A stretch of DNA of 64,000 bases, taken from Polaribacter tangerinus (GTDB lineage: Bacteria; Bacteroidota; Bacteroidia; Flavobacteriales; Flavobacteriaceae). The notes under the pieces were generated by a model, which made no database searches, had not been told where the DNA came from, and saw nothing but the letters and a program-made list of their open reading frames with translations. Positions 28,801 to 37,781 of this stretch are shown piece by piece. Where the stretch lies: positions 620,001 through 684,000 of the forward strand of contig NZ_CP150668.1 of NCBI RefSeq assembly GCF_038024095.1, written 5' to 3'. The first letter of the stretch is position 1. Each line of letters starts with the position of its first letter. A program made the position numbers and the translations under genes.

Positions 28801-29700
28801 TTAGCTAATTTTTTGTTTGAAAGCAACTAAACTTTCTTTGAATGATTTAGGGTAAAAAAGTAGTTGGGTATTGGTTTTCGACAAGTCAAAACCTGTTTTT
28901 GAGGGTCTTATTGCTCGTTGATTTAATGTTTTTGAAGAAATTGGCTTAATTAAATTTTTATCTAAATTAAAAACACTTGCAATTTGTTGTGCAATTTCAT
29001 AAACACTTAGTAAAGTGCTCGATGAAATATGAAAAACACCTTTAGCACTTTTATCCATAGAAATTTTACAAGCCATCGCTAAATCTTCAACATAGGTTGG
29101 CGCCCTAAACTGGTCGTTTACAATTGTTATTTCTTTATTATTGGCAAGCATCTCCCTTACCCATAAAACGATGTTATTTCGCTTCATTTGATCTACCAAG
29201 CCATAAACCAAAATTGTTCTTAAAATTGTATAATGAACACTACTGTTGGTTATTATTTCTTCTGCTTTTAGTTTAGAAAACCCATAGTAACTTAAGGGGT
29301 TTGGCTCATCTGTTTCTTTGTAATTTCCTTTTTTTCCATCAAAAATAAAATCTGTAGAAATATGCACTAAATGACAAGAATTTTTTTCGGAAATATCTAC
29401 AAGCCATTTTACTAGCGTAACGTTTGTAAGATAGCAAGCATCTTTTTCAACTTCACAAACATCTACCTGAGTCATGGCAGCTGTATTAATGATAACATCT
29501 GGCTGAATCTGCTTTACAGCTTTTTTTAACAAATGCTTATTGGTTAAATCAACAGAAATATATGCAAAATTGTTCTCCTTACACCTGTTTTCTCCTCTAG
29601 AAAAACCGTAAACAGTATAGTTGTTCTTGTCTGCAGCTAATAATTTTACTAAAGTTTGCCCTAGTAAACCGTTACTGCCAGTAATAATTACTTTTTTCAT
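28801..29700 (-). CDS. RmlD-like NAD(P)-dependent sugar reductase
   Basis: This 299-residue extended SDR protein has the dinucleotide motif GSNGLLGQTLVKLL near residue 8, HISTDFIFDG, and the catalytic YGFSK motif (Tyr-x-x-x-Lys). The family model is dTDP-4-dehydrorhamnose reductase, which makes dTDP-rhamnose. However, no rmlA, rmlB or rmlC lies nearby, so the true substrate is unproven. It lies between a potassium channel gene and a symporter gene with no clear functional link. Confidence 0.85.
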   Translation of the reverse strand: MKKVIITGSNGLLGQTLVKLLAADKNNYTVYGFSRGENRCKENNFAYISVDLTNKHLLKKAVKQIQPDVIINTAAMTQVDVCEVEKDACYLTNVTLVKWLVDISEKNSCHLVHISTDFIFDGKKGNYKETDEPNPLSYYGFSKLKAEEIITNSSVHYTILRTILVYGLVDQMKRNNIVLWVREMLANNKEITIVNDQFRAPTYVEDLAMACKISMDKSAKGVFHISSSTLLSVYEIAQQIASVFNLDKNLIKPISSKTLNQRAIRPSKTGFDLSKTNTQLLFYPKSFKESLVAFKQKIS

Positions 29701-29744
29701 AGACTATTTGATGATACAAAAGCTAAAAGCTTTTATTTGCTGAT

Positions 29745-30743
29745 CTAAAACAACTCTCTTAATTTTATTATTTGCTCTGGTCTACCTAAAACAATTAACT
29801 GAGAGTCTGCAACCAACTTAATACTAGCCTCTGGATTGATAATATAATCTTTGTCTTGATTTCTAAACCCGATTACAGTACAGCCTGTTTTACGTCTTAA
29901 ATCTAAATCTAAAATAGTCTGATTAAGATATTTTGCTGGTAAATCGTTCACAGAAACTTCCTCTAAGTTTGCGGTGGTTTCTCCTTCTATAGTCAACCTA
30001 TCTACAAATTCAATAACATCTGGTGTTGTAACCAAAGAAGCCATATGATTTCCACCAATTTTATCTGGCATTATTACATTATCTGCCCCAGCAATTTTTA
30101 ATTTATTGTAAGAGCTTTGCTTGGTTGCTCTACTTATAATGGTACAGTTAGCATTTAACTGTCTTGCACTTAAAACCACAAATAAATTATCGGCATCAGA
30201 TGGCAATGCAGTAATTAAAAAAGAGGCCTTTTTTATACCTGCCTGTACCAAAACCTCATCTACTGTTGCATTGCCATGAACACTTAAATACCCTTCGGCA
30301 TCTAAAGAATCGGCTATTTCTTTTTCATTTTCTATTACAACAAATTCTCTATTGTAATTTTTCAACTTAAAAACAGCTTGTTTTCCGTTTCTACCATAAC
30401 CACAGACTATGGTATGTTTCTCTAATTTATTAATTTGCTTTTTCAATCTTTTAAATTTAAAATGTTCAAAGAGTTTACCACTAACAATATACTCTGAAAA
30501 TGTTGAAATGGCATAACCAAAAATGGAAATACTTGTAATTATTAAAAATATAGTAAATATTTTTTCTTCGGAAGTAAAAGGTCTTATTTCGCCAAAACCA
30601 ACAGTTGTTACCGTTATAACTGTCATGTAAAGAGCATCTACAAAACTAAAATCAGAGAGTAACATGTAACCAAAAGTTCCAACGAGAGTACTTCCTGTAA
30701 TTAAGATTAAAATTTTATTTATCTTAGATTCTAAAATTTTCAT
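29745..30743 (-). CDS. Two-TM potassium channel with RCK (TrkA-N/TrkA-C) domains
   Basis: This 332-residue protein has TM1 near residues 10-27, the pore loop VITVTTVGFGEIRP, TM2 (IFTIFLIITSISIFGYAIST), then an RCK-N domain starting HTIVCGYGRNGKQAVFKL and a TrkA-C domain in the last 80 residues. This is the MthK/Kch-like architecture of ligand-gated potassium channels. The filter reads TVGFGE instead of the common TVGYGD. It lies 3 bp after the PspC gene, so the two are probably cotranscribed. Confidence 0.93.
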   Translation of the reverse strand: MKILESKINKILILITGSTLVGTFGYMLLSDFSFVDALYMTVITVTTVGFGEIRPFTSEEKIFTIFLIITSISIFGYAISTFSEYIVSGKLFEHFKFKRLKKQINKLEKHTIVCGYGRNGKQAVFKLKNYNREFVVIENEKEIADSLDAEGYLSVHGNATVDEVLVQAGIKKASFLITALPSDADNLFVVLSARQLNANCTIISRATKQSSYNKLKIAGADNVIMPDKIGGNHMASLVTTPDVIEFVDRLTIEGETTANLEEVSVNDLPAKYLNQTILDLDLRRKTGCTVIGFRNQDKDYIINPEASIKLVADSQLIVLGRPEQIIKLRELF

Positions 30744-30746
30744 AAG

Positions 30747-30965
30747 CTACAAATCGAAAACAGAACTTCTTTTGGTGTACACAATGTCTTTTAACTTTAA
30801 AATAAAAGCCATTGTTAAATAGAATGCAAAAGACAAACCTACGGTAAAAAAAGTTACATATATAAAAAATAAACGCACATTAACAGCACGCATTCCTAAA
30901 CGATCTGCTAACCTAGAAAATACGCCAAAACCATGTCTCTCAAAAAAATGTCTAATAGAGTCCAT
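30747..30965 (-). CDS. PspC domain protein
   Basis: This 72-residue protein matches the PspC domain: FGVFSRLADRLGMRAVNVRL followed by one hydrophobic segment (FIYVTFFTVGLSFAFYLTMA). PspC proteins help sense membrane stress; small stand-alone versions are common in Bacteroidota and their role is not settled. It starts 166 bp from the divergent uvrA start and directly precedes the potassium channel gene. Confidence 0.85.
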   Translation of the reverse strand: MDSIRHFFERHGFGVFSRLADRLGMRAVNVRLFFIYVTFFTVGLSFAFYLTMAFILKLKDIVYTKRSSVFDL

Positions 30966-31101
30966 TTCTACAACTATTTAGGTATTGCAATATACTATTT
31001 TGTGTAAATTTATCAATATTTTTAAGAAGATTTCTTTCGAAAGTGAAACAAATCACTAAAAAGGTTTTTATAAACATTCTATTTTTTAAATTCCTATTGA
31101 T

Positions 31102-31109
31102 TAACTTTG
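31102..31109 (+). promoter_or_regulatory. Predicted -7 element for uvrA
   Basis: TAACTTTG matches TAnnTTTG, 22 bp upstream of the TTG start of uvrA. No SOS-type operator was recognised. Confidence 0.45.
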
Positions 31110-31131
31110 CTTTTTTCTTAAAAATAACACT

Positions 31132-33954
31132 TTGAAAGACCAAGAATACCTAGATGTTTATGGAGCCAGGGCTCATAATTTAAAAAATATAGATGTAAAG
31201 ATTCCACGAGATCAATTAGTGGTTATCACTGGACTTAGTGGTAGTGGAAAATCTTCTCTTGCTTTTGATACTATTTATGCAGAAGGTCAAAGGCGTTACA
31301 TAGAAACATTTTCGGCGTATGCAAGGCAATTTTTGGGAGGTTTAGAAAGACCTGATGTTGATAAAATTGATGGATTATCGCCTGTTATTTCAATAGAACA
31401 AAAAACAACAAATAAAAGTCCGAGATCTACTGTTGGCACTATTACAGAAATTTATGATTTCTTGCGATTGTTATTTGCCAGAGCTGCAGATGCGTATTCT
31501 TACAATACAAATCTGAAAATGATAAGCTATTCCGACGAACAAATAAAAGAACTTATTTTAAAAGAATACAGCGGGAAAAAAGTAGCAATACTAGCACCTT
31601 TAATCAAATCTAGAAAAGGACATTATCGAGAATTATTTGAACAAATTTCTAAGCAAGGCTTTTTGCGAGTTCGTGTGGATGGTGCTATCATAGAAATTGA
31701 AAAAGGAATGAAACTAGATCGCTATAAAACACATGATATTGAAGTAGTTATAGACCGACTAATCGTTTCTAATGATATTGAAAATCGGCTAGACGAAACC
31801 ATAAAAACTGCTTTATATTCTGGTGATAATATAATGATGGTTATCGATTTAGAAACCAATACACCACGTTATTTTAGTAGAGAGCTAATGTGCCCAACAT
31901 CTGGTATTGCCTACCCAAATCCAGAACCTAACACGTTTTCATTTAACTCACCAAAAGGAGCTTGCGATGTTTGCAATGGGCTAGGAATAGTAAATGAAAT
32001 CAACTTAAACAAAGTAATTCCAGACCATAAAATTTCTATAAAAAATGGTGGTATCGCTCCTCTTGGAGAACAAAAAAATAGTTGGATTTTTAAACAATTA
32101 CAAAACATAGCTGAGCGGTATCAATTTAAACTTACAGACGCTATTAAAGATATTCCAAAAGAAGCTTTAGATATTATTTTAAATGGCGGAAACGAGTCTT
32201 TTGAAATCACCTCAAAAACTGCGGGTGTTCGTAGAAATTATAAAATTGATTTTGAAGGAATTGTAGCATTCATAAACAACCAATTTAACCATGCAGAAAG
32301 CACTTCTATAAAAAGATGGGCTAAAAACTATATGGATGAAGTTTGTTGTAATAACTGCCAGGGAAAGCGTTTAAAAAAAGAAGCATTACATTTTAAAATT
32401 ACTGATAAAAACATCAGCGATTTGGCGCAAATGGATGTTACAGAATTAGCCAATTGGTTTGCTTCGATAGAGAAAAAACTATCAAAAAAACAACTTATAA
32501 TAGCCTCTGAAATTATAAAAGAAATTCGAACCCGTATTCAATTTTTATTAGATGTTGGTTTGGATTATCTAACATTAGACCGAACCTCAAAATCACTTTC
32601 TGGCGGCGAAGCACAAAGAATGAGACTTGCCACACAAATTGGCTCTCAATTAGTGGGTGTATTGTATATTTTAGATGAGCCAAGTATTGGCTTACATCAG
32701 AGAGATAACCAGAAATTAATAGATTCTTTAGTCAAATTAAGAGACATCGGAAACTCGGTAATTGTTGTAGAACACGACCAAGACATGATTGAAAATGCAG
32801 ATTTTGTTTTTGATATTGGACCTGGCGCTGGAAAACACGGAGGGCAAATTGTATCTGCAGGAACATTTAAAGAACTAAAAAAACAACAAACATTAACTGC
32901 AGACTATATAACTGGAAGAAAAAAAATTGAAATTCCTAAAAAAAGACGTAAAGGAAACGGCAAATCTATAGAATTAAAAGGAGCAACTGGTAACAACTTA
33001 AAAAATGTATCTGTTTCGTTTCCTCTAGGTAAAATGATTTGTGTAACAGGGGTTTCGGGTAGCGGAAAATCAACATTAATAAACGAAACTCTGTATCCTA
33101 TTTTAAATGCTCATATATACAGAGGCGTAAAAAAACCAATGCCGTACAAAAGCATTAAAGGTTTAGAAAATATTGATAAAGTTATAGACATAGACCAATC
33201 GCCAATAGGTAGAACTCCACGTTCGAACCCAGCTACATACACAAAAACTTTTGATGAAATAAGAAGTTTATTTGCAAAAACCGCTGAAGCTTCTATTCGA
33301 GGATATAAACCTGGGCGTTTTTCATTTAATGTAAAAGGCGGTCGCTGTGAAACTTGCCAAGGAGGTGGAGTACGAGTCATAGAAATGAACTTTTTACCAG
33401 ATGTTCACGTAGAGTGCGAAACCTGCCAAGGCAAAAGGTTTAATAGAGAAACATTAGAAATTAGATACAAAGGGAAATCTATTGCTGATGTATTGGATAT
33501 GACTATCGAAGAAGCGACAGATTTCTTTGAAATGATTCCTAAAATTCATAGAAAATTAAAAACTATAAAAGATGTTGGCTTAGGATATATAACCCTTGGG
33601 CAACAATCAACCACATTATCTGGCGGTGAAGCACAACGAATAAAATTAGCTGCAGAACTATCTAAAAGAGATACCGGAAATACTTTTTATATATTAGACG
33701 AGCCCACAACAGGCCTGCATTTCGAAGACATTCGTGTATTAATGGAAGTCTTAAACAAACTAGCTAATAAAGGAAATACTGTTCTTATTATAGAACACAA
33801 CCTAGATGTGGTAAAACTAGCCGATTATATTATAGATGTAGGCATGGAAGGCGGAAGAAATGGTGGGAAAATTTTATGTACTGGAACGCCAGAAGAAATT
33901 ATAAATCATAAAAAAAGTTACACAGCCAAATTCTTAAAGAAATTACTAAAATAA
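31132..33954 (+). CDS. uvrA: Excinuclease ABC subunit A
   Basis: The 940-residue protein has the double ABC layout of UvrA: Walker A GLSGSGKSSLAFD near residue 35, zinc-finger cysteines CDVCNGLG and CCNNCQGKRL, signature SLSGGEAQRMRLATQIGS, Walker B LDEPSIGLHQRDN; then the second half with GVSGSGKSTLINET, CETCQGGGV, CETCQGKRF, TLSGGEAQRIKLAAELS and LDEPTTGLHFED. It finds bulky DNA lesions for UvrB. Translation starts at TTG: no ATG allows the conserved first block YGARAHNLKNIDVKIPRDQL to be complete. Confidence 0.98.
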   Translation: MKDQEYLDVYGARAHNLKNIDVKIPRDQLVVITGLSGSGKSSLAFDTIYAEGQRRYIETFSAYARQFLGGLERPDVDKIDGLSPVISIEQKTTNKSPRSTVGTITEIYDFLRLLFARAADAYSYNTNLKMISYSDEQIKELILKEYSGKKVAILAPLIKSRKGHYRELFEQISKQGFLRVRVDGAIIEIEKGMKLDRYKTHDIEVVIDRLIVSNDIENRLDETIKTALYSGDNIMMVIDLETNTPRYFSRELMCPTSGIAYPNPEPNTFSFNSPKGACDVCNGLGIVNEINLNKVIPDHKISIKNGGIAPLGEQKNSWIFKQLQNIAERYQFKLTDAIKDIPKEALDIILNGGNESFEITSKTAGVRRNYKIDFEGIVAFINNQFNHAESTSIKRWAKNYMDEVCCNNCQGKRLKKEALHFKITDKNISDLAQMDVTELANWFASIEKKLSKKQLIIASEIIKEIRTRIQFLLDVGLDYLTLDRTSKSLSGGEAQRMRLATQIGSQLVGVLYILDEPSIGLHQRDNQKLIDSLVKLRDIGNSVIVVEHDQDMIENADFVFDIGPGAGKHGGQIVSAGTFKELKKQQTLTADYITGRKKIEIPKKRRKGNGKSIELKGATGNNLKNVSVSFPLGKMICVTGVSGSGKSTLINETLYPILNAHIYRGVKKPMPYKSIKGLENIDKVIDIDQSPIGRTPRSNPATYTKTFDEIRSLFAKTAEASIRGYKPGRFSFNVKGGRCETCQGGGVRVIEMNFLPDVHVECETCQGKRFNRETLEIRYKGKSIADVLDMTIEEATDFFEMIPKIHRKLKTIKDVGLGYITLGQQSTTLSGGEAQRIKLAAELSKRDTGNTFYILDEPTTGLHFEDIRVLMEVLNKLANKGNTVLIIEHNLDVVKLADYIIDVGMEGGRNGGKILCTGTPEEIINHKKSYTAKFLKKLLK

Positions 33955-33989
33955 TATTGAGTATTATTAATTATTAAAAAATTGAAATT

Positions 33990-34697
33990 ATGACTAACGA
34001 CGATAGAAAAATAAAAGAAAAACTACAAACAAAAACCTGGAACGAAATAAAAACAAATGATTCTTGGGCCATTTTTAAAATAATGGCAGAATTTGTAGAA
34101 GGGTATGAAAAATTGAGTAAAATTGGTCCATGTGTTTCTATATTTGGTTCTGCTAGAACAAAACCAACACACCCCTATTATAAGCTAGCAGAAGAAATTG
34201 CTTTTCAACTTACACAAAATGGTTTTGGCGTAATTACCGGTGGTGGACCAGGAATTATGGAAGCCGGTAACAAAGGTGCTAACAGAGGAAAAGGAACGTC
34301 GGTGGGTTTAAATATAGAGCTTCCATTTGAACAACATGATAACCCATGGATAGACAAAGGCAAAAGTTTAGATTTCGATTACTTTTTTGTTAGAAAAGTT
34401 ATGTTTGTAAAATATTCTCAAGGATTTATTGTAATGCCGGGTGGTTTTGGTACTATGGATGAACTTTTTGAAGCAATAACACTTATTCAAACAAATAAAA
34501 TTGGTCGTTTCCCGATAATTTTAGTTGGCTCTAAATTTTGGGGAGGCTTGCTAGATTGGATAAAAAATACGCTTCTGGAAGAAGGTAACATTAGCGAAAA
34601 AGATTTGAACTTATTTAGAGTTGTAGATACCGCAGAAGAAGCTATAGAACACTTAAATAAATTTTACGCGAAATACAAACTGAAACCGAATTTTTAA
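33990..34697 (+). CDS. LOG family protein (Rossmann-fold nucleotide hydrolase type)
   Basis: This 235-residue protein has the LOG family motifs GGGPGIMEAGNKGA and the substrate motif PGGFGTMDELFEA, with SIFGSARTKP at the nucleotide site. Homologues include cytokinin riboside 5-prime-monophosphate phosphoribohydrolases; in most bacteria the real substrate is unproven. It lies 36 bp after uvrA and ends just before a good terminator, so uvrA and this gene may form one transcript. Confidence 0.9.
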   Translation: MTNDDRKIKEKLQTKTWNEIKTNDSWAIFKIMAEFVEGYEKLSKIGPCVSIFGSARTKPTHPYYKLAEEIAFQLTQNGFGVITGGGPGIMEAGNKGANRGKGTSVGLNIELPFEQHDNPWIDKGKSLDFDYFFVRKVMFVKYSQGFIVMPGGFGTMDELFEAITLIQTNKIGRFPIILVGSKFWGGLLDWIKNTLLEEGNISEKDLNLFRVVDTAEEAIEHLNKFYAKYKLKPNF

Positions 34698-34702
34698 TTT
34701 AA

Positions 34703-34737
34703 AAAAAATCCTGTTTTACCTAAAAACAGGATTTTTT
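34703..34737 (+). terminator. Terminator after uvrA-LOG unit
   Basis: AAAAAATCCTGTTTT pairs with AAAACAGGATTTTTT around a short loop and ends in a T run, 6 bp after the LOG stop. Confidence 0.85.
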
Positions 34738-34793
34738 ATTTTCATATATTTTACCTTACATTTATATCTTGCTTTTTTATTTTAATATTTTTT

Positions 34794-37604
34794 TTGAAGA
34801 AAAACATTTACATAACTTTTTTGCTTTTGCTCGCATCTATTAAAATGCTTGCACAAGAAAATAGCACCCATATAAAAGCACTTTTAAATACCGACAAAAA
34901 ACTTTTACAAATACAACAAGAAATTGTTTTTTTTAATGATTCCGATAGCACTCTTAACAAAATTATACTTCATAATTGGGCAAATAGTTTTAAAAATAGA
35001 AAAACTCCACTTTCTAGAAGATTTATAGAAAATTTTAATAAAGAGCTTTATTTCGCAAAAGAAAGTGAGCTTGGTTACAGTAAAATTAATAATATTAGTT
35101 CAAACTTTAACACGTTAAGGTATAGCGAAGATGAACAACAACCAGATATTTTAAAAGTAACATTACAAACTCCTCTGAAACCAAACTCTTCCGTTACTTT
35201 AAACATCACTTACGTTGTAAAAATTCCTGCAGCTAAATTTACCGGTTACGGATTTACTAAAAATGGATACAACTTAAGGTATTGGTACATAACACCAGCT
35301 ATTTACCAGAATGGATGGCAAAAAATGAGTAATTTAAATTTGGATGATTTATATGAAAACAACACCAATTTTAATATAGAAATAACCATCCCTAAAAATG
35401 AATATTTAGAAAGTTCTGCTCAGATATATAAAACATTTAAAAACACAAAAAACACTTATTTTTTAAAGTCAGAACACAGTAAAGATATTATTATAAATAT
35501 CCAAAAAAATAATCCTTTTAAAACCTTTTACACAGATAAAAAAACTATTGTTACCAATGTTTTAGACGATCAAATAGACGACCTGTTAACTAAAGATGTT
35601 TTAAACAGAGAGCTAAAATTTTTAGAAGAATACTTAGGTCCTTTGCCGCTAAATAAAATTTTTATAGACAAAACCACTCAAAGCAAAAACCCTGTTTATG
35701 GTTTAAGTCAGTTGCCCAAAATTATTAGTCCGTTTTCAGATGTCTTTAAATATGATTTAACACTTTTTAAAGCGCTGTCTAACCGATATTTAAAACAAAC
35801 CCTCCTATTAAATGAAAGAACAGACTATTGGCTTTTAGACGGATTGCAAAAATATTTGATGATGGAATACGTAACCAAATTTTACCCAGAAATTAAAGTT
35901 TTGGGCAAAGTTTCAGACTCTTGGTTTTTAAAAAAATACAATATTTCTAAACTAGAGTTTAACGAAAAATATCCTTTTGTTTATCAGTTTACAGCCCGAA
36001 AATTTTTAGATCAATCATTAACAACTCGAGCCGACTCACTTTCTAACTTTAATAGAAAAATAGTAAGCAAATACAAAGCAGGCTTAGGTCTAAACTATTT
36101 AAAAGGATACCTCGGAGAAGCCGTTTTAAACAATAGTATCAAAGAATTTTATCAGCAAAATAAATTACAAAAAACTACCTCTAAACAATTTAGAGAAATT
36201 CTAACGAAAAAAACTACAAAAAAAATTGATTGGTTTTTTGAAGACTATTTGCAAACGAATAAGAAAATTGATTATACCCTAAAAAAAGTAGCCGAAAAGC
36301 AGGATAGTATTTATATATCTATAAATAATAACAGAAACATAACTACTCCCATTGCTCTATATGGTATAAAAAACGACTCCATACAATTTAAAAAATGGTA
36401 CACTAATGTTAATGCCAAAAAAGTAGTTGCCTTTGGTAAAGGAGAATTTGAGCAATTTGCATTAAACTACGAAAATATTTATCCGGAATACAACACGTTA
36501 GACAATTACTACAACACCACTAAAAAGCTGTTTAACAAACCTTTAAAATTTACCTTAATAAAAGACATTCAGGCTCCAGATTACAACCAAATTTTTTATC
36601 AACCTATAGCTCGTTATAATTTTTATGATGGATTAACAATGGGCGTTAAGTTGCACAATATGCCCATAATAAAAAGAAATTTAGAGTTTAAACTATCGCC
36701 TGCATACGCCACAAAGAGTAACATGATAAATGGTGCCTTTAGCGTGTTATATAATCAGTTTTACGAAAAAACAAAACTATATAAAATAACGTATGGTATT
36801 GTAGGAAACACCCAACAATATGCTCCAGAACTTTCATATAGTTCACTAATACCATACGTAGATTTTGTATTTAAGAGAAAATCTTTGCGAGATGCAAGCA
36901 GTGAATTTTTAACTGCAAAAATGGTACATATCAATAAAGAAGTTGCTCCTAATATTGCAAGAACAGATCAAGACAATTACAGTATTTTTAGTGTAAGTTA
37001 CAATTATATTTTTCCTGATATTATAGATGAAGTTCGATATCGATTTAATACAGAATTTGCCAATAAATTTTCTAAAATATCCGCAGACTTCAGATACAGA
37101 AAACTTACCTCCTCAGACACCCAACTAGATTTTCGAGTATTCGCAGGAGCTTTTCTACACAATTCATCCGAAGGTAATTACTTCAGTTTTGGCTTAGATA
37201 GAGCCAACGACTATTTATTTGAATTAGGCTATTATGGTCGCTCAGAATCTACCGGTATTTTTAGTCAACAATTCATCATTACAGAAGGAGGATTTAAATC
37301 GGTACTACCAAAAAGATTTGCAAACCAATATATGTTGTCTTTAAACTCTAGCATTGGGCTGTGGAAATGGGTAGAGTTTTATAATGGAGTTGCCTTTTTA
37401 AAGAGTAAAAATGAAAAAGTTTTTTTTGGTTACGAAAACGGTATTCGACTTAATTTTATTCATAATATTTTCGAGCTATACTTTCCCCTACACTCCAACA
37501 ACGGATGGGAAATTTCACAACAATCGTATTATCAAAAAATACGATTTACTTTTACCGGTGATTTTAACAGAGTGTATAACTTTTTTAGAAGAGGCTTTTT
37601 TTAG
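34794..37604 (+). CDS. Degenerate M1-like (gluzincin) peptidase fused to a probable outer-membrane beta barrel
   Basis: This 936-residue protein is read from TTG, which gives a clear signal peptide (MKKNIYITFLLLLASIKMLA, cut near AQ). The first half resembles M1 peptidases. Where HExxH is expected the sequence reads N330-R-Y-L-K334, and the WLNEG motif becomes YWLLDG (Asp349), so the zinc ligands appear lost. The second half, from about residue 600, alternates polar and aromatic strands (VLYNQFYEKTKLYKITYGIV; FGLDRANDYLFELGYYGRSE) and ends RRGFF with a C-terminal Phe, as in outer-membrane barrels. It is likely an inactive peptidase domain on a surface or periplasmic side of a barrel; its function is unknown. 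Confidence 0.75.
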   Translation: MKKNIYITFLLLLASIKMLAQENSTHIKALLNTDKKLLQIQQEIVFFNDSDSTLNKIILHNWANSFKNRKTPLSRRFIENFNKELYFAKESELGYSKINNISSNFNTLRYSEDEQQPDILKVTLQTPLKPNSSVTLNITYVVKIPAAKFTGYGFTKNGYNLRYWYITPAIYQNGWQKMSNLNLDDLYENNTNFNIEITIPKNEYLESSAQIYKTFKNTKNTYFLKSEHSKDIIINIQKNNPFKTFYTDKKTIVTNVLDDQIDDLLTKDVLNRELKFLEEYLGPLPLNKIFIDKTTQSKNPVYGLSQLPKIISPFSDVFKYDLTLFKALSNRYLKQTLLLNERTDYWLLDGLQKYLMMEYVTKFYPEIKVLGKVSDSWFLKKYNISKLEFNEKYPFVYQFTARKFLDQSLTTRADSLSNFNRKIVSKYKAGLGLNYLKGYLGEAVLNNSIKEFYQQNKLQKTTSKQFREILTKKTTKKIDWFFEDYLQTNKKIDYTLKKVAEKQDSIYISINNNRNITTPIALYGIKNDSIQFKKWYTNVNAKKVVAFGKGEFEQFALNYENIYPEYNTLDNYYNTTKKLFNKPLKFTLIKDIQAPDYNQIFYQPIARYNFYDGLTMGVKLHNMPIIKRNLEFKLSPAYATKSNMINGAFSVLYNQFYEKTKLYKITYGIVGNTQQYAPELSYSSLIPYVDFVFKRKSLRDASSEFLTAKMVHINKEVAPNIARTDQDNYSIFSVSYNYIFPDIIDEVRYRFNTEFANKFSKISADFRYRKLTSSDTQLDFRVFAGAFLHNSSEGNYFSFGLDRANDYLFELGYYGRSESTGIFSQQFIITEGGFKSVLPKRFANQYMLSLNSSIGLWKWVEFYNGVAFLKSKNEKVFFGYENGIRLNFIHNIFELYFPLHSNNGWEISQQSYYQKIRFTFTGDFNRVYNFFRRGFF

Positions 37605-37751
37605 AAATTACTAAACAACAATTTTAGTACTCAAATTATTTCTTTTTCTATTTAAAAATTATGTATTTCATAAAATAAACTTTAAAAAAGCTGTTTTTAT
37701 TACGATATTTTTAATATAAATTTATATTTCTAAATATCAACTAAAAAAACT

Positions 37752-37759
37752 ACCTTTGC
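37752..37759 (+). promoter_or_regulatory. Predicted -7 element for the E1 gene
   Basis: TACCTTTG matches TAnnTTTG and lies 22 bp upstream of the ATG in a very AT-rich 177-bp gap. Confidence 0.5.
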
Positions 37760-37781
37760 AAAATATAAACCCCAGATAAAA

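Noticed and set aside
30952..31143. 63-codon open frame on the minus strand between the PspC and uvrA genes
   Set aside because: It overlaps both the PspC start and the uvrA start and promoter, has no recognisable domain and reads like AT-rich noise.
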